Shown here in pieces: positions 56,231-64,000 of a DNA stretch of 64,000 nucleotides; positions within the stretch are counted from its first letter, which is position 1; the number at the start of each line of letters is the position of its first letter. Source of the stretch: Elusimicrobiales bacterium (GTDB taxonomy: Bacteria > Elusimicrobiota > Elusimicrobia > Elusimicrobiales > Elusimicrobiaceae); assembly GCA_041651175.1 (NCBI GenBank), contig JBAZJT010000009.1, positions 41,271 to 105,270 on the forward strand, in the 5' to 3' direction. The notes beneath the pieces are model-generated. The model was not told the origin of the DNA, made no database searches, and was given only the letters and a program-made list of their open reading frames with translations. A program made the translations under genes and the position numbers.

Positions 56231-57358
56231 CTAAACGACGGAGGCAGGCGGCGCGGCGGGCGGAACATCGGGCGCGGCGGCCTGAGGCGGCGGGCAGCGC
56301 CGGGTTCCGAATCTGGTCAGCCAGACCGAGCCAAGCCCCGACATCACGCCGAAAGCCACCACAAAAAGCGCGGGCAGCGTCAGCAGCCAGCCCATAACGG
56401 GAATGATATGCCCCAGCAGCATGGCTGCCACTATCAGAGAATACCCCGCCGCCACCCGGGCGGCCAGCCTGCCGGGGACCGGCCTGCCGATGCCGTCAAA
56501 AAACCTGCGCGACAGCACGTCCATGAAAGCCGCCGCGCCCAGTATCTTGGCCGCAACCAGAACAAGCAGCGCCAGCGGAATAAGCGGTATCCCCAATATG
56601 GACACCAGCAGCCCCAGCAGACAGGGGAAAACCGCCAGCACAATCAGAAGCCCGGCGCCGGACGCCTTCCAGAAATCGGCGCGCAGGGCTTGCGACGCGG
56701 CCTCAACATTTTTGGGGAAAAATACCGGCGCGATAAGCATAAGCAGCAGCATCGCCGACGCCGCCGCAATAAATACCACAAGCCCCATCCCGAAGGCTCC
56801 CAGCAGCGCGATTTTGCCGAGCGGATTGCCTTCCATGCCGCGCAACCGCGCCATATGCGGCAGCAGCCGGCGCAGCAGCTTCAAATCAGCCTGGTCAATA
56901 TCGCCCTTGAGCCGCACTCCGCCCGATTTTTCCACGCGCCCGCCCAGCGCGGAAACGTCCCCGCTCACCGTGGCAGAAGACAGCATGGTTACTCCGCCGC
57001 CCAGGGAGGAGATGTCGCCTCCGGCGGAACCGCTCAGTTCCACCGGCGCGCCGAAAGCGGTTATATCGCCGTCCACCGTCCCCGACACCGACACCGGCCC
57101 GCCCATGGAAACCAGGTCTCCCGTTATCCTGCCGGAGGGCGACACCGTAACCGGCCCGCCCAGCGCGGCGCAATCGCCATCCAGCACTCCGTCAACCTGC
57201 ACTGATTTGTCGGTGGTTATGTCCCCGTGCGCGGTCTGCCCCTGGGCTATGACTACGGGCTCATGGCTTATTTTGCCCGAATGATGGCTGTGCCAGCCCC
57301 AGGCCCGGCAGGGCGCCGCCGCAAGCAGCAGCGCGGCCAGAATCATGTTCATTTTCAT
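56231..57358 (-). CDS. Membrane protein with a bactofilin-like beta-helix domain
   Basis: 375 residues. A signal peptide (ILAALLLAAAPCRAWGW), then ~110 residues of short GD-rich repeats (VDGVLDGDCAALGGPVTVSP, SGTVDGDITAFGAPVELSG) that form a right-handed beta-helix as in polymer-forming cytoskeletal (bactofilin-like) proteins, then about four to five membrane segments from ~200 on and a Pro/Ala-rich tail. It overlaps the anti-sigma-like gene by 4 bp and is last in the ECF sigma operon. Probably an envelope-stress or surface protein. Confidence 0.8.
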   Translation of the reverse strand: MKMNMILAALLLAAAPCRAWGWHSHHSGKISHEPVVIAQGQTAHGDITTDKSVQVDGVLDGDCAALGGPVTVSPSGRITGDLVSMGGPVSVSGTVDGDITAFGAPVELSGSAGGDISSLGGGVTMLSSATVSGDVSALGGRVEKSGGVRLKGDIDQADLKLLRRLLPHMARLRGMEGNPLGKIALLGAFGMGLVVFIAAASAMLLLMLIAPVFFPKNVEAASQALRADFWKASGAGLLIVLAVFPCLLGLLVSILGIPLIPLALLVLVAAKILGAAAFMDVLSRRFFDGIGRPVPGRLAARVAAGYSLIVAAMLLGHIIPVMGWLLTLPALFVVAFGVMSGLGSVWLTRFGTRRCPPPQAAAPDVPPAAPPASVV

Positions 57359-57813
57359 ACACTTGCTCCTTTGTGATGTTGTTTTGAGAGGGCGGCTATC
57401 GCCGCCGCCGCCACCAGCGCCGCCACAATAAGCCGCGCGGCGCAGCCGGCGGCGTCAAAACCGCACAGGCATAACTTGAGCGCGGTTCCGGCCAGGCCTG
57501 CGGCATGGCCGGCAAAAGCCAGGGTGTCAACCGCCAGCAGCTTCAGCCGGGCGGATAATACGCCCGGAGCGGCCAGCTCCGCCATAAGCCCGGGGCGCGA
57601 GGCGGCCAGCTTCGCCACCCAGTAAACCGCCAGCGCAAGCCAGCAGGCGGAGGCCGAGACGGATATTTCTTCCGCCAGCATAATCCAGCCCGGAAATGCG
57701 CTGCGCCGCGCCGCCAGCCCAAGCCGCCGCAGCACCTTCGCGTTGAAATCCGGCGAGGGGGCGCGCTCCGGCAGCGCTTTCATAAGGGTTATTATGTCCC
57801 GGTCTCCGCTCAT
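57355..57813 (-). CDS. Putative membrane anti-sigma factor
   Basis: 152 residues: a cytoplasmic N-terminal part (DIITLMKALPERAPSPDFNA, the 'F-x-A-x-V' pattern found after anti-sigma domains) and two or three Ala-rich membrane segments. It begins two bases after the ECF sigma gene ends, the usual place for its anti-sigma factor. No zinc-binding HxxxCxxC motif is seen. Call rests largely on position. Confidence 0.6.
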   Translation of the reverse strand: MSGDRDIITLMKALPERAPSPDFNAKVLRRLGLAARRSAFPGWIMLAEEISVSASACWLALAVYWVAKLAASRPGLMAELAAPGVLSARLKLLAVDTLAFAGHAAGLAGTALKLCLCGFDAAGCAARLIVAALVAAAAIAALSKQHHKGASV

Positions 57814-57814
57814 A

Positions 57815-58375
57815 TCAAGTGATACGTCCTCCCGTCCCGGCGGGTTGCATTTTTTTCATCAGCAACGCACGCGCCCGGAACAGCCGGGCTTTGACAGTCC
57901 CCTCCGGCACACCCAGAACGGCGGCGATTTCGGAGCAGCCCATCCCCTCCCGGTATTGCAGCAGCAGCGCCTCCCGGTACAGCGGCGGCAGGCGGGCAAG
58001 CAGCGCCTCGGCCTCTTCATGCTCAAAATTCCGGGCCGCCGCCGCTTCCGTGGAGGAGGAGGGATCCTCTATTTCAAGCGGGCGCTCCTCATCATCCAGC
58101 GACAGCTGTTCCGGCCTTTTTTTCCGCAAATGGTCCATGCAGCAGTTATGCGCTATCGCAAACAGCCAGGTCATGAAAGGCCGCCGCCTGTCATAAGAGG
58201 CCAGATTGGCGAAAACCTTCAGGAAAACAGTCTGGGCAATATCCTCGGCGTCCTCCGGAGCGGCGGCAAAGCGCAGTATGAAGCTGAAAATCCGGTTTTT
58301 GTGAATATTCAGCAATTCCTCATACGCGGCTTCATCGCCCCGAAGGCAGTTATCCAGCACCCTTTCATCCATCAT
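57815..58375 (-). CDS. ECF RNA polymerase sigma factor
   Basis: 186 residues. Region 2: YEELLNIHKNRIFSFILRFA and DAEDIAQTVFLKVFANLASY, RPFMTWLFAIAHNCCMDHLR. Region 4: LPPLYREALLLQYREGMGCS and EIAAVLGVPEGTVKARLFRA. A typical RpoE/CnrH-like group. It heads an operon with the anti-sigma-like and beta-helix proteins, and stands divergent from the response regulator at 58454. Confidence 0.95.
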   Translation of the reverse strand: MMDERVLDNCLRGDEAAYEELLNIHKNRIFSFILRFAAAPEDAEDIAQTVFLKVFANLASYDRRRPFMTWLFAIAHNCCMDHLRKKRPEQLSLDDEERPLEIEDPSSSTEAAAARNFEHEEAEALLARLPPLYREALLLQYREGMGCSEIAAVLGVPEGTVKARLFRARALLMKKMQPAGTGGRIT

Positions 58376-58392
58376 TAAATATACGGCTCCCG

Positions 58393-58421
58393 TTCACTTG
58401 CGGTTGCGCTTTGTGTATAAT
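58393..58421 (+). promoter_or_regulatory. Promoter of the NarL-type regulator
   Basis: TTCACT, 17 bases, TATAAT, 33 bases before the start at 58454. It lies in the 78-base divergent gap with the ECF sigma gene. Confidence 0.65.
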
Positions 58422-58453
58422 CTAGGATACTATATGCGAACACCGGGGGCACT

Positions 58454-59122
58454 ATGTCCGAAGTCAAACGAAAAATAGCGGTGGTAGACGACCATCCGAT
58501 GATGCGCAGCGCGCTGGCCGACATGATCAAGGCCAAGACCAGCCATATATTCGCCGGAGAGGCCTGCAACCTCTCCCAGGCCAGGGCGCTGATAAAAAAG
58601 ACTTCCCCCGACGTGGTCATCCTGGACATTTCCATGCCGGACGGCAGCGGGCTGGAGCTTGTGCGCGAGCTTAAGGCCATGCTGCCCCGCACCAGCTTTC
58701 TGGTGTTTTCCATGCACGACGAGCAGACCTACGCCGCCCGCGCGCTGCGCGCCGGCGCCAGCGGCTATGTGATGAAGACCGAGCCGTTCGACACCGTGCT
58801 TGTCGCCATAGACAGGGTGCTGGCCGGGGAGATTTTCATAAAGGAAGAGCTTAAAAACGACGTTCTGGTCAGCCTGCTGGATTCTGGCGATTCAAGCCGC
58901 ACGCCGGACAAAAGGCTCTCCGACCGGGAAATTGAGATTTTCCGCGCAATGGGGCGCGGGCGCACGACACGGGAAATAGCGGAAAGTTTCAACCTCAGCG
59001 TGAAAACGGTGCAGGCATACCGGGAACGTATCAAGGCCAAGCTGGGCATAGCCAACGCAACCGAGCTTATACAGCGCGCCGTCCAGTGGATTCAGGAAAG
59101 CGAACAGCCGGACAAGTTGTAG
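58454..59122 (+). CDS. NarL/LuxR-family response regulator
   Basis: 222 residues. Receiver: AVVDDHPMMRSALADM, phospho-acceptor Asp in PDVVILDISMPDGSG, FLVFSMHDEQTYAARALRAG and YVMKTEP with the Lys. LuxR-type helix-turn-helix: LSDREIEIFRAMGRGRTTRE followed by IAESFNLSVKTVQAYRERIK. The ATG follows GGGGGC. No kinase is next to it in the window. Confidence 0.95.
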   Translation: MSEVKRKIAVVDDHPMMRSALADMIKAKTSHIFAGEACNLSQARALIKKTSPDVVILDISMPDGSGLELVRELKAMLPRTSFLVFSMHDEQTYAARALRAGASGYVMKTEPFDTVLVAIDRVLAGEIFIKEELKNDVLVSLLDSGDSSRTPDKRLSDREIEIFRAMGRGRTTREIAESFNLSVKTVQAYRERIKAKLGIANATELIQRAVQWIQESEQPDKL

Positions 59123-59170
59123 GGCTTTTCCCTTAAAACCGCGGGCGATTTCCTACAAAAAATTCAGTTT

Positions 59171-59188
59171 TTTCCCGATTACGGGAAA
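59171..59188. promoter_or_regulatory. Hairpin between the regulator and the PilZ gene
   Basis: TTTCCCG at 59171 and CGGGAAA ending at 59188, 4-base loop. No T-run after it; an operator or weak terminator. Confidence 0.4.
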
Positions 59189-59234
59189 TCGTCCGCCGCA
59201 GTATCCTATCGGAGGGGATAAACGGAGGCAGGCT

Positions 59235-59693
59235 ATGATGTTTCCAGACTACGGCAAGAAGCGGCGCTACGCGCGGCTGAACCCTTCCTATGTGGCGTCC
59301 TGCGCCAAGACACGCCAGGGCTCCATGAACGAGGAAGAGCGCCGGCATGCGGCCTCCGCGCACGGGCGCAGCGGCGGTTTCGTATTCGCCAGCAAAGAGC
59401 TGTTCGGAATTGGCGATATACTCCGCCTCGAGCTGCGCATCCCCGGCTGGGCCAAATTCCTAGCGTCGCAGCCGCGCATGGCCAAGCCGCAGGAAGACGA
59501 CAAGCTGGAAGTGCTGGGCAAGGTGACTCTGGTGGAAATGACGCTTGAGGACGACTACGACATAGGGGTCTGTTTTGTGAATCTGGACAGCGGCAGGCGC
59601 GAGCTGTTGCTGCGCCACCTGATAGCCGGAATGCACGCGGCACTGGGGCCGGCGCAGGCGTCTTTGGCGAAAAGAGGACGAAAACCCCTGTAA
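59235..59693 (+). CDS. PilZ-like domain protein
   Basis: 152 residues. It starts FPDYGKKRRYARLNPSYVAS (an RRxxR-like c-di-GMP-binding motif), then GRSGGFVFASKELFGIGDIL, LGKVTLVEMTLEDDYDIGVC and FVNLDSGRRELLLRHLI, the sequence of elements found in PilZ domains. GGAGG precedes the ATG. It may link c-di-GMP to the regulator upstream. The D/NxSxxG motif reads GRSGG, so binding is likely but not certain. Confidence 0.72.
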   Translation: MMFPDYGKKRRYARLNPSYVASCAKTRQGSMNEEERRHAASAHGRSGGFVFASKELFGIGDILRLELRIPGWAKFLASQPRMAKPQEDDKLEVLGKVTLVEMTLEDDYDIGVCFVNLDSGRRELLLRHLIAGMHAALGPAQASLAKRGRKPL

Positions 59694-59766
59694 TAAAAAT
59701 TGTCCGCGCGCCATGCGCGGGCGAAAAAAGGCGGATGCCGGAACCTATCCCCCTCCGGCGTCCGCC
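59694..59766 (-). terminator. Two tandem terminators for the minus-strand glmU-to-pth operon
   Basis: A 13-bp stem (GGCGGATGCCGGA / TCCGGCGTCCGCC, 59730-59766) followed on the minus strand by TTTTTT, then a second stem (CCCGCGC / CGCGCGG) followed by ATTTTT. They sit between convergent genes and close the operon ending at 59814. Confidence 0.85.
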
Positions 59767-59813
59767 CCTGTGTGTGCAAATTCTCCGCAATTGGATTTCG
59801 GAAAACGGGTGTA

Positions 59814-60017
59814 TCAGCGCGCGAAAGCCGCCAGCAGGAAGAACACGCCGGCGAGCAGAAGGAACACGCCTATCTTCCTGCGCTCCAGCGCGATGTAGGA
59901 ATCATTCAGAACGGTGTTTTTTATGAGGGTGTTTATGCGCGAGACGACATCCGGTCTCGCCAGATAGCAATAACCCAGCGCGATAAGCAAAAATCCCAGA
60001 ACGATTTCGGTAATCAT
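59814..60017 (-). CDS. Small membrane protein
   Basis: 67 residues with two membrane segments (ITEIVLGFLLIALGYCYLAR and GVFLLLAGVFFLLAAF) and a polar middle. Its start overlaps the end of pth by 4 bp. Unknown function; last gene of the operon. Confidence 0.75.
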   Translation of the reverse strand: MITEIVLGFLLIALGYCYLARPDVVSRINTLIKNTVLNDSYIALERRKIGVFLLLAGVFFLLAAFAR

Positions 60018-60613
60018 TTAGGCTTGCCCCCGTCCGGCGCGCGGTTGTGCCTGTTCATCGCCGCCTCCACGCCGTTCTCCACTATCTCCAGCGCGGCTTT
60101 GGCCGCCTCGTCCAGCATCTGCGAAAGCGGCTCCCGCTCGGTTTCCGAAAAACGCTCCAGCACGAAGGCGGCACCCTCCATCCACGCGGGGCGGGGGCCT
60201 ATGCCCATGCGCAGCCGCGGGAAATCCATGCCGCCCAGATGGGCGATGACGCTTTTGACCCCGTTATGCCCGCCGCTGGAGCCGCCGCCGCGTATCCGTA
60301 TCCGGCCCAGCTCCAGCGCGATATCGTCGCAGCAGACCAGCACGTCCCCGCGCGCCGCCCCGTGATAATCCGCGAAGGCGCGGACCATCACGCCCGAATC
60401 ATTCATAAACGTCTGCGGCTTCACAAGCCAGAATTTCCTTCCGGCGTGTTCGCCGCGCGCGCACTGGCCCATGCCCCGCCAGGACTGCCATCCCTCCGCG
60501 CCCGCGCGCCGCGCCACCTCGTCGGCCAGCATGAAGCCGGCGTTGTGGCGCGTGCGCGCGTAGCGCGGGCCGGGATTTCCAAGCCCTGCGATAACCAGCG
60601 CGCCGCCGGACAA
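60014..60613 (-). CDS. pth: Peptidyl-tRNA hydrolase
   Basis: 199 residues. IAGLGNPGPRYARTRHNAGF with the catalytic His and Asn; KPQTFMNDSGVMVRAF; DDIALELGRIRIRGGGSSGG and HNGVKSVIAHLG. It frees peptides from stray peptidyl-tRNA. It follows rplY with no gap, the common pairing (rplY-pth). Confidence 0.97.
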   Translation of the reverse strand: MSGGALVIAGLGNPGPRYARTRHNAGFMLADEVARRAGAEGWQSWRGMGQCARGEHAGRKFWLVKPQTFMNDSGVMVRAFADYHGAARGDVLVCCDDIALELGRIRIRGGGSSGGHNGVKSVIAHLGGMDFPRLRMGIGPRPAWMEGAAFVLERFSETEREPLSQMLDEAAKAALEIVENGVEAAMNRHNRAPDGGKPK

Positions 60614-61366
60614 CTATTTCTTCTCCGGCTTGGCCGGCGCCGCTTTCGCGGCGGGGGCCTTGGCGTCCTTGCCTGCGGGGGCCGCGGCTTTGCCGTCCTT
60701 GCCCGCCGCCGGGGCCGCGCCTTCGGCGCCTTCCTCTTCCTTCTTGCCCTTGGCGATAACTTCCGGCTCCGCCGCGCCGCCTTCCGCAGCCGCGGCCTCT
60801 TCCACCACCTCTTCCTTGGGTATGACGAGGTGGACAACCAGAGTCGTCGGCTCGCCCAGGGATTCCACGCCGGGCGGCAGCTGCAGGTCCGCCACGGTAA
60901 CCGCCTGGTTAAGCACCAGATTGGCAACATCCACGGCGATTTCGGACGGGATGTCCGCGGGCAGGCAGCGCACGTCAAGCTCGCGCAACGCATGTTCCAT
61001 AAGCGCGCCGGTCTCCTTCATCACCTTGCTGTCGCCGTGCAGCCGTATGGGCACGGTTATTTCCAGCTTCTTCTTCATGGAGATGCGCAGGAAATCCACA
61101 TGCACCGGATCAAGCGTGATCACATGGCCCTGAATCTGCTTGATGATAACCTTGTCAGTCCAGTCTTCGGCGGACAGGTTTATTATGGAATTGCTGCCGG
61201 ACTTCTGGAGCCGCTGCAAATCCTTTTCCGCAACCGAGATGGTTACCGGCGGCTTCTCGCCGCCGTAGACCACGCCGGGAATTTTCTTATCGCGCCGCAG
61301 GGAGCTTAAGAGCCCCTTGCCGCCCGTTTTCTGGCGGAGCTGCGCGGTTATGCTTAGTTCTTGCAT
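60614..61366 (-). CDS. rplY: Ribosomal protein bL25, CTC form with a long tail
   Basis: 250 residues. The N-terminal ~95 residues are the L25 domain (QLRQKTGGKGLLSSLRRDKK, IPGVVYGGEKPPVTI; binds 5S rRNA), followed by the TL5/CTC C-terminal beta domain (VPIRLHGDSKVMKETGALME, LRELDVRCLPADIPSEIAVD). The last ~60 residues are a low-complexity Ala/Lys/Glu tail, longer than usual. Preceded by GGAGG. Confidence 0.96.
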   Translation of the reverse strand: MQELSITAQLRQKTGGKGLLSSLRRDKKIPGVVYGGEKPPVTISVAEKDLQRLQKSGSNSIINLSAEDWTDKVIIKQIQGHVITLDPVHVDFLRISMKKKLEITVPIRLHGDSKVMKETGALMEHALRELDVRCLPADIPSEIAVDVANLVLNQAVTVADLQLPPGVESLGEPTTLVVHLVIPKEEVVEEAAAAEGGAAEPEVIAKGKKEEEGAEGAAPAAGKDGKAAAPAGKDAKAPAAKAAPAKPEKK

Positions 61367-61377
61367 ACTTCCTCCTG

Positions 61378-62325
61378 TTAATCAAAAAGTTCGCTTATGG
61401 ACAGCCCGTTATGGTTGCGCTGTATCGCCTCCGCCAGTATTTTGGCGGCGGACAACACCTTTATTTTCCTGCTGCCGTTGACGCGGGGCGGCAGGGTGTC
61501 GGTTATCAGCATAAGCTCTATGACGGAACGGTTGATTTTTTCCACCGCGTTGGCAGACAGCACCCCGTGCGTGCAGGCCGCTATCACCCGCGCCGCGCCG
61601 CATTTCTTGACGGCGTTGGCCACGGCCACCAACGTGCCGGCGGTGTCCACGATATCATCCACGATAATCGCGGTGGTGTCGGACACGTCGCCGATGACAT
61701 TGTAGACGTGCGCCTCGTTGGGGCGGGGGCGGCGTTTGTCTATGATGACAAGGCCGGCGTTCAGCTTCTTGGCCGTCTGCCGCGCGCGCTCCACCCCGCC
61801 CACGTCCGGCGAGACCACAACCGGATTCTTGTAGTTCTGCTTCCTGAAATACTCCACGAAAGCCGGCGCCGCCTGAAGATGGTCCACCGGAATGTCGAAA
61901 AATCCCTGTATCTGGCCCGCGTGCAGGTCTATGGCCATGACGCGGTGGGCGCCGGCGACGGTAAGCAGATCCGCCACCAGCTTGGCGGTGATGGGAACGC
62001 GGGGACAGGTTTTGCGGTCCGCCCGGCCGTAGCCGTAATAGGGAATCACAGCGTTGATGCGGCCCGCGCTGGCGCGCTTGAGCGCATCTATCATTATCAA
62101 CAGTTCCATCGTGTTGTGATTCACCGGGGGGCAGGACGGCTCTATCACATAACAATCGCAGCCGCGCACATTCTCAAGAATCTGGACATTGGTTTCTCCG
62201 TCGGCAAACCGCTCCACGCGGATTTCGCCCAGCCGGGTTTTGAGCGCCTTGGCGATGTCCGCCGCCAGGGGCAGGTTAGCATTGCCGGAAAACAGCTTCA
62301 GGGAGCCGATTCTGCGCAGTTCCAC
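61378..62325 (-). CDS. prs: Ribose-phosphate pyrophosphokinase
   Basis: 315 residues, family length. LKLFSGNANLPLAADIAKAL, IPYYGYGRADRKTCPRVPIT, DLHAGQIQGFFDIPVDHL and the PRPP-binding loop AIIVDDIVDTAGTLVAVANA. It makes PRPP for nucleotide, His and Trp synthesis. Four bases from glmU, in the usual glmU-prs-rplY-pth order. Confidence 0.97.
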   Translation of the reverse strand: MELRRIGSLKLFSGNANLPLAADIAKALKTRLGEIRVERFADGETNVQILENVRGCDCYVIEPSCPPVNHNTMELLIMIDALKRASAGRINAVIPYYGYGRADRKTCPRVPITAKLVADLLTVAGAHRVMAIDLHAGQIQGFFDIPVDHLQAAPAFVEYFRKQNYKNPVVVSPDVGGVERARQTAKKLNAGLVIIDKRRPRPNEAHVYNVIGDVSDTTAIIVDDIVDTAGTLVAVANAVKKCGAARVIAACTHGVLSANAVEKINRSVIELMLITDTLPPRVNGSRKIKVLSAAKILAEAIQRNHNGLSISELFD

Positions 62326-62329
62326 GGGT

Positions 62330-63724
62330 TCACCTCGCCTTTGCCGGAGTTTTCTGCTTGACTATCTGGCGGGCGCGGGCTATGGCCAGCGCGTCCGCGG
62401 GGACATCCTCGGTTATGGTGGAGCCGGCGCCTATTTTCGCGCCCCGCCCCACCTCAACCGGCGCGACGAGGTTTACGTTGGAGCCTATGAAAGCCCCGTC
62501 GCCTATAACCGTTCTGTGCTTTTTTACGCCGTCGTAATTGCAGGTGATGGTTCCAGCGCCGATGTTGACGCGCGCGCCAATCTCGGCGTCGCCCACATAG
62601 CTCAGGTGCGGGACCTTGGAGCCTTCGCCTATTTTCGCGGCCTTAAGCTCGCAGAAATTTCCGGCCTTTGCGTTGGCCTCCAGCCGGCAGCCGGGCCGTA
62701 TGCGCGCGTACGGGCCGATAGTGCAGCCGCGGGCCAACTCGCTTTCATACACCAGGGAGCCGGAGAGTATTTTGCACCCCTCGCCCGCGCGGGAGTCTTT
62801 TATGACGGCGAAAGGGCCTATCTCGCAGCCTTTTCCGATGACAGTGTCGCCGTAAATATGGGTGCCGGGGTAAATGACGGTGTCGGCGCCGACGGAAACG
62901 GAGTCGTCTATGCAGACCGCGCCCGGATCGTAGATAGTAACGCCGCAGTCCATCAGCTCGTCCGCTTTGCGGGCGCGCAGCAGCTTGTCCGCGTCCGCCA
63001 GCTGCCGGCGGGAGTTTATGCCCATCGTCTCCGTATAATCGGCGGCGCGGCTGGCGCGGACCCTGCCGCCGGAGGCGGCAATAAGCTCCACCGCGTCGGT
63101 AAGATAGTATTCGTTCTTGGGCGGGTTGGGCCGGAGCTTTGGCAGCGCGGCCAGCAGCGCGGCGGATTCAAAAAGGTAAATGCCGGAATTTATCTCGGTA
63201 ATGGCGGCTATTTCAGGGGAGGCGTTCGCCTCTTCCACGATTTTCTCTACGTCTCCGTTTTGTTTGCGGACAATTCTGCCGTAGCCGCCGGGGTCGGGCA
63301 CGTCCGCCGAAAGCACCACAACGGAGCCGCCCAATCCCGCCATCCCGGACAGCGAGGCCGGGCGCAGAAGCGGCGCGTCGCCGCAGAGTATCAGCACCCG
63401 GGAGAATTTTTTTATGAAGGCCCGCGCCTCTTTTACGGCCGTGCCGCTGCCGGTAAGCTCTTTCTGCTCTATAATCTCGCAGCCGGATTTAACGCCCCAC
63501 TTCGCGGCGTTGGCGGCAATCTCCGCCCGCACCAGTTGCGCCTTGTGTCCGGCCACCACGCACATGCCGGCGGGGGACAATGCGTCCGCCGCGCGCATCA
63601 CGTGCGCGAGAAGCGGCCTGCCGCCCGCCTGATGCAGCACTTTGGGCAGCTCGGACTTCATGCGGGTGCCAAGCCCCGCGGCCAGTATCAAAACACCGGT
63701 ATCGTCAAAACGTTTTTTTGCCAT
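62330..63724 (-). CDS. glmU: Bifunctional UDP-N-acetylglucosamine pyrophosphorylase / glucosamine-1-phosphate acetyltransferase
   Basis: 464 residues. Uridylyltransferase half: VLILAAGLGTRMKSELPKVL, LCGDAPLLR, GRIVRKQNGDVEKIVEEANA. Left-handed beta-helix acetyltransferase half: NFCELKAAKIGEGSKVPHLS, YVGDAEIGARVNIGAGTITC and NYDGVKKHRTVIGDGAFIGS. It makes UDP-GlcNAc for peptidoglycan and lipopolysaccharide. First gene of the operon. Confidence 0.97.
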   Translation of the reverse strand: MAKKRFDDTGVLILAAGLGTRMKSELPKVLHQAGGRPLLAHVMRAADALSPAGMCVVAGHKAQLVRAEIAANAAKWGVKSGCEIIEQKELTGSGTAVKEARAFIKKFSRVLILCGDAPLLRPASLSGMAGLGGSVVVLSADVPDPGGYGRIVRKQNGDVEKIVEEANASPEIAAITEINSGIYLFESAALLAALPKLRPNPPKNEYYLTDAVELIAASGGRVRASRAADYTETMGINSRRQLADADKLLRARKADELMDCGVTIYDPGAVCIDDSVSVGADTVIYPGTHIYGDTVIGKGCEIGPFAVIKDSRAGEGCKILSGSLVYESELARGCTIGPYARIRPGCRLEANAKAGNFCELKAAKIGEGSKVPHLSYVGDAEIGARVNIGAGTITCNYDGVKKHRTVIGDGAFIGSNVNLVAPVEVGRGAKIGAGSTITEDVPADALAIARARQIVKQKTPAKAR

Positions 63725-63735
63725 AGCAATTCGGA

Positions 63736-63767
63736 AAACAAAACAACCCCGCGCGGCAACGCCGCGC
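63736..63767 (-). terminator. Hairpin with a T-rich tail in the glmU leader
   Basis: GCGCGGC/GCCGCGC with a 3-base loop (63751-63767), followed on the minus strand by GGGGTTGTTTTGTTTT, 12 bases before the glmU start. Either a terminator for a gene upstream outside the evidence, or an attenuator of glmU. Confidence 0.5.
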
Positions 63768-63925
63768 GCGGACGCCGGGCCTGTTCCGGGACAACAGCCG
63801 GTTGGCGCAGAATACGCAGGCTCCCGGCAGGCTCATATGATTGTACCAAAAAGGCCAGACGGAAAACCCTGTTAGAATTATCCAATGCAAGATGAGCCTG
63901 AAGGAATGCTCGTTTCCAACACAAG

Positions 63926-64000
63926 ATGAGCCTGAACCGCGCTGAAATCGTCCGTTTGCGCTCCGTCGTTCGTAAACTAAGCCATGACGCTGGAAATGGA
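63926..64000 (+). CDS. Start of an unidentified gene, cut by the window edge
   Basis: 25 codons open to the edge (MSLNRAEIVRLRSVVRKLSH). An extended -10 box (TGTTAGAAT, near 63870) lies upstream, but there is no clear ribosome site. CAAGATGAGCCTGAA occurs twice (63889 and 63922), the second including the proposed start. The sequence would suit the N-terminus of a SpoU/TrmH-type RNA methyltransferase, but it is too short to decide. Confidence 0.4.
   Translation, partial: MSLNRAEIVRLRSVVRKLSHDAGNG

Overview
The window looks like part of a Gram-negative bacterial chromosome, moderately GC-rich. A short stretch of ordinary core genes on the right (about 56.1-64 kb: tRNA-Asp, an ECF sigma operon, a NarL-type regulator, a PilZ protein, pth, rplY, prs, glmU) abuts two integrated elements stacked against the 3' end of tRNA-Asp. 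I cannot place the organism firmly; a phylum such as Elusimicrobiota would fit the sigma-54/NtrC style and the core gene order, but that is an impression, not a measurement.

Element 1 (left edge to about 19,989) is a tailed-phage prophage cut by the window edge. Nearly all of it is on the minus strand: HK97-type prohead protease (partial), portal, large and small terminase, HNH nuclease, ParB-methyltransferase, two small regulators, a Prim-Pol/D5 helicase next to an iteron-like region, a replication/recombination block (VRR-NUC nuclease, SNF2 helicase, small proteins), a sigma-like factor, a Com-like zinc finger, two unknown genes, and an ImmA/IrrE-XRE switch with a leaderless promoter. A plus-strand rmuC gene of different composition interrupts the block. 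A 51-aa protein and a large serine recombinase close the element.

Element 2 (about 19,990-56,094, 36 kb) lies between two near-identical 54-bp repeats that end in the last 8 bases of tRNA-Asp. It has its own serine recombinase, the same kind of small protein in front of it, and a CHC2-Toprim-D5 primase-helicase, but no capsid, terminase or tail genes. This is the make-up of a satellite or integrative island that shares an attachment site with the prophage. Its cargo has three parts. (a) 21-35.4 kb: a secretion and signalling locus with two paralogous secreted proteins ending in Cys-rich tails, a thioredoxin-like lipoprotein, a 49-aa secreted peptide, an ABC exporter, an S41 protease, a short sigma-54-like factor, an NtrC-type activator, a hybrid kinase overlapping a sodium/solute symporter, and an acetyltransferase. 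Two textbook -24/-12 promoters sit in front of the secreted-protein genes. (b) 35.5-41.4 kb: small unknown genes driven by promoters nearly identical to those of the recombinases, a flavodoxin, and an SNF2/SWIM pair. (c) 41.4-50 kb: a complete type I-C CRISPR-Cas locus (cas3-cas5c-cas8c-cas7-cas4-cas1-cas2) with 14 repeats and 13 spacers, one of them duplicated.

The two elements share control sequences: the recombinase promoter and an ~85-bp non-coding repeat found at the prophage small terminase and twice beside the CRISPR array. The most interesting candidates are the sigma-54-controlled secreted Cys-rich peptide system, and a CRISPR-carrying satellite-like element nested at the attachment site of the prophage.
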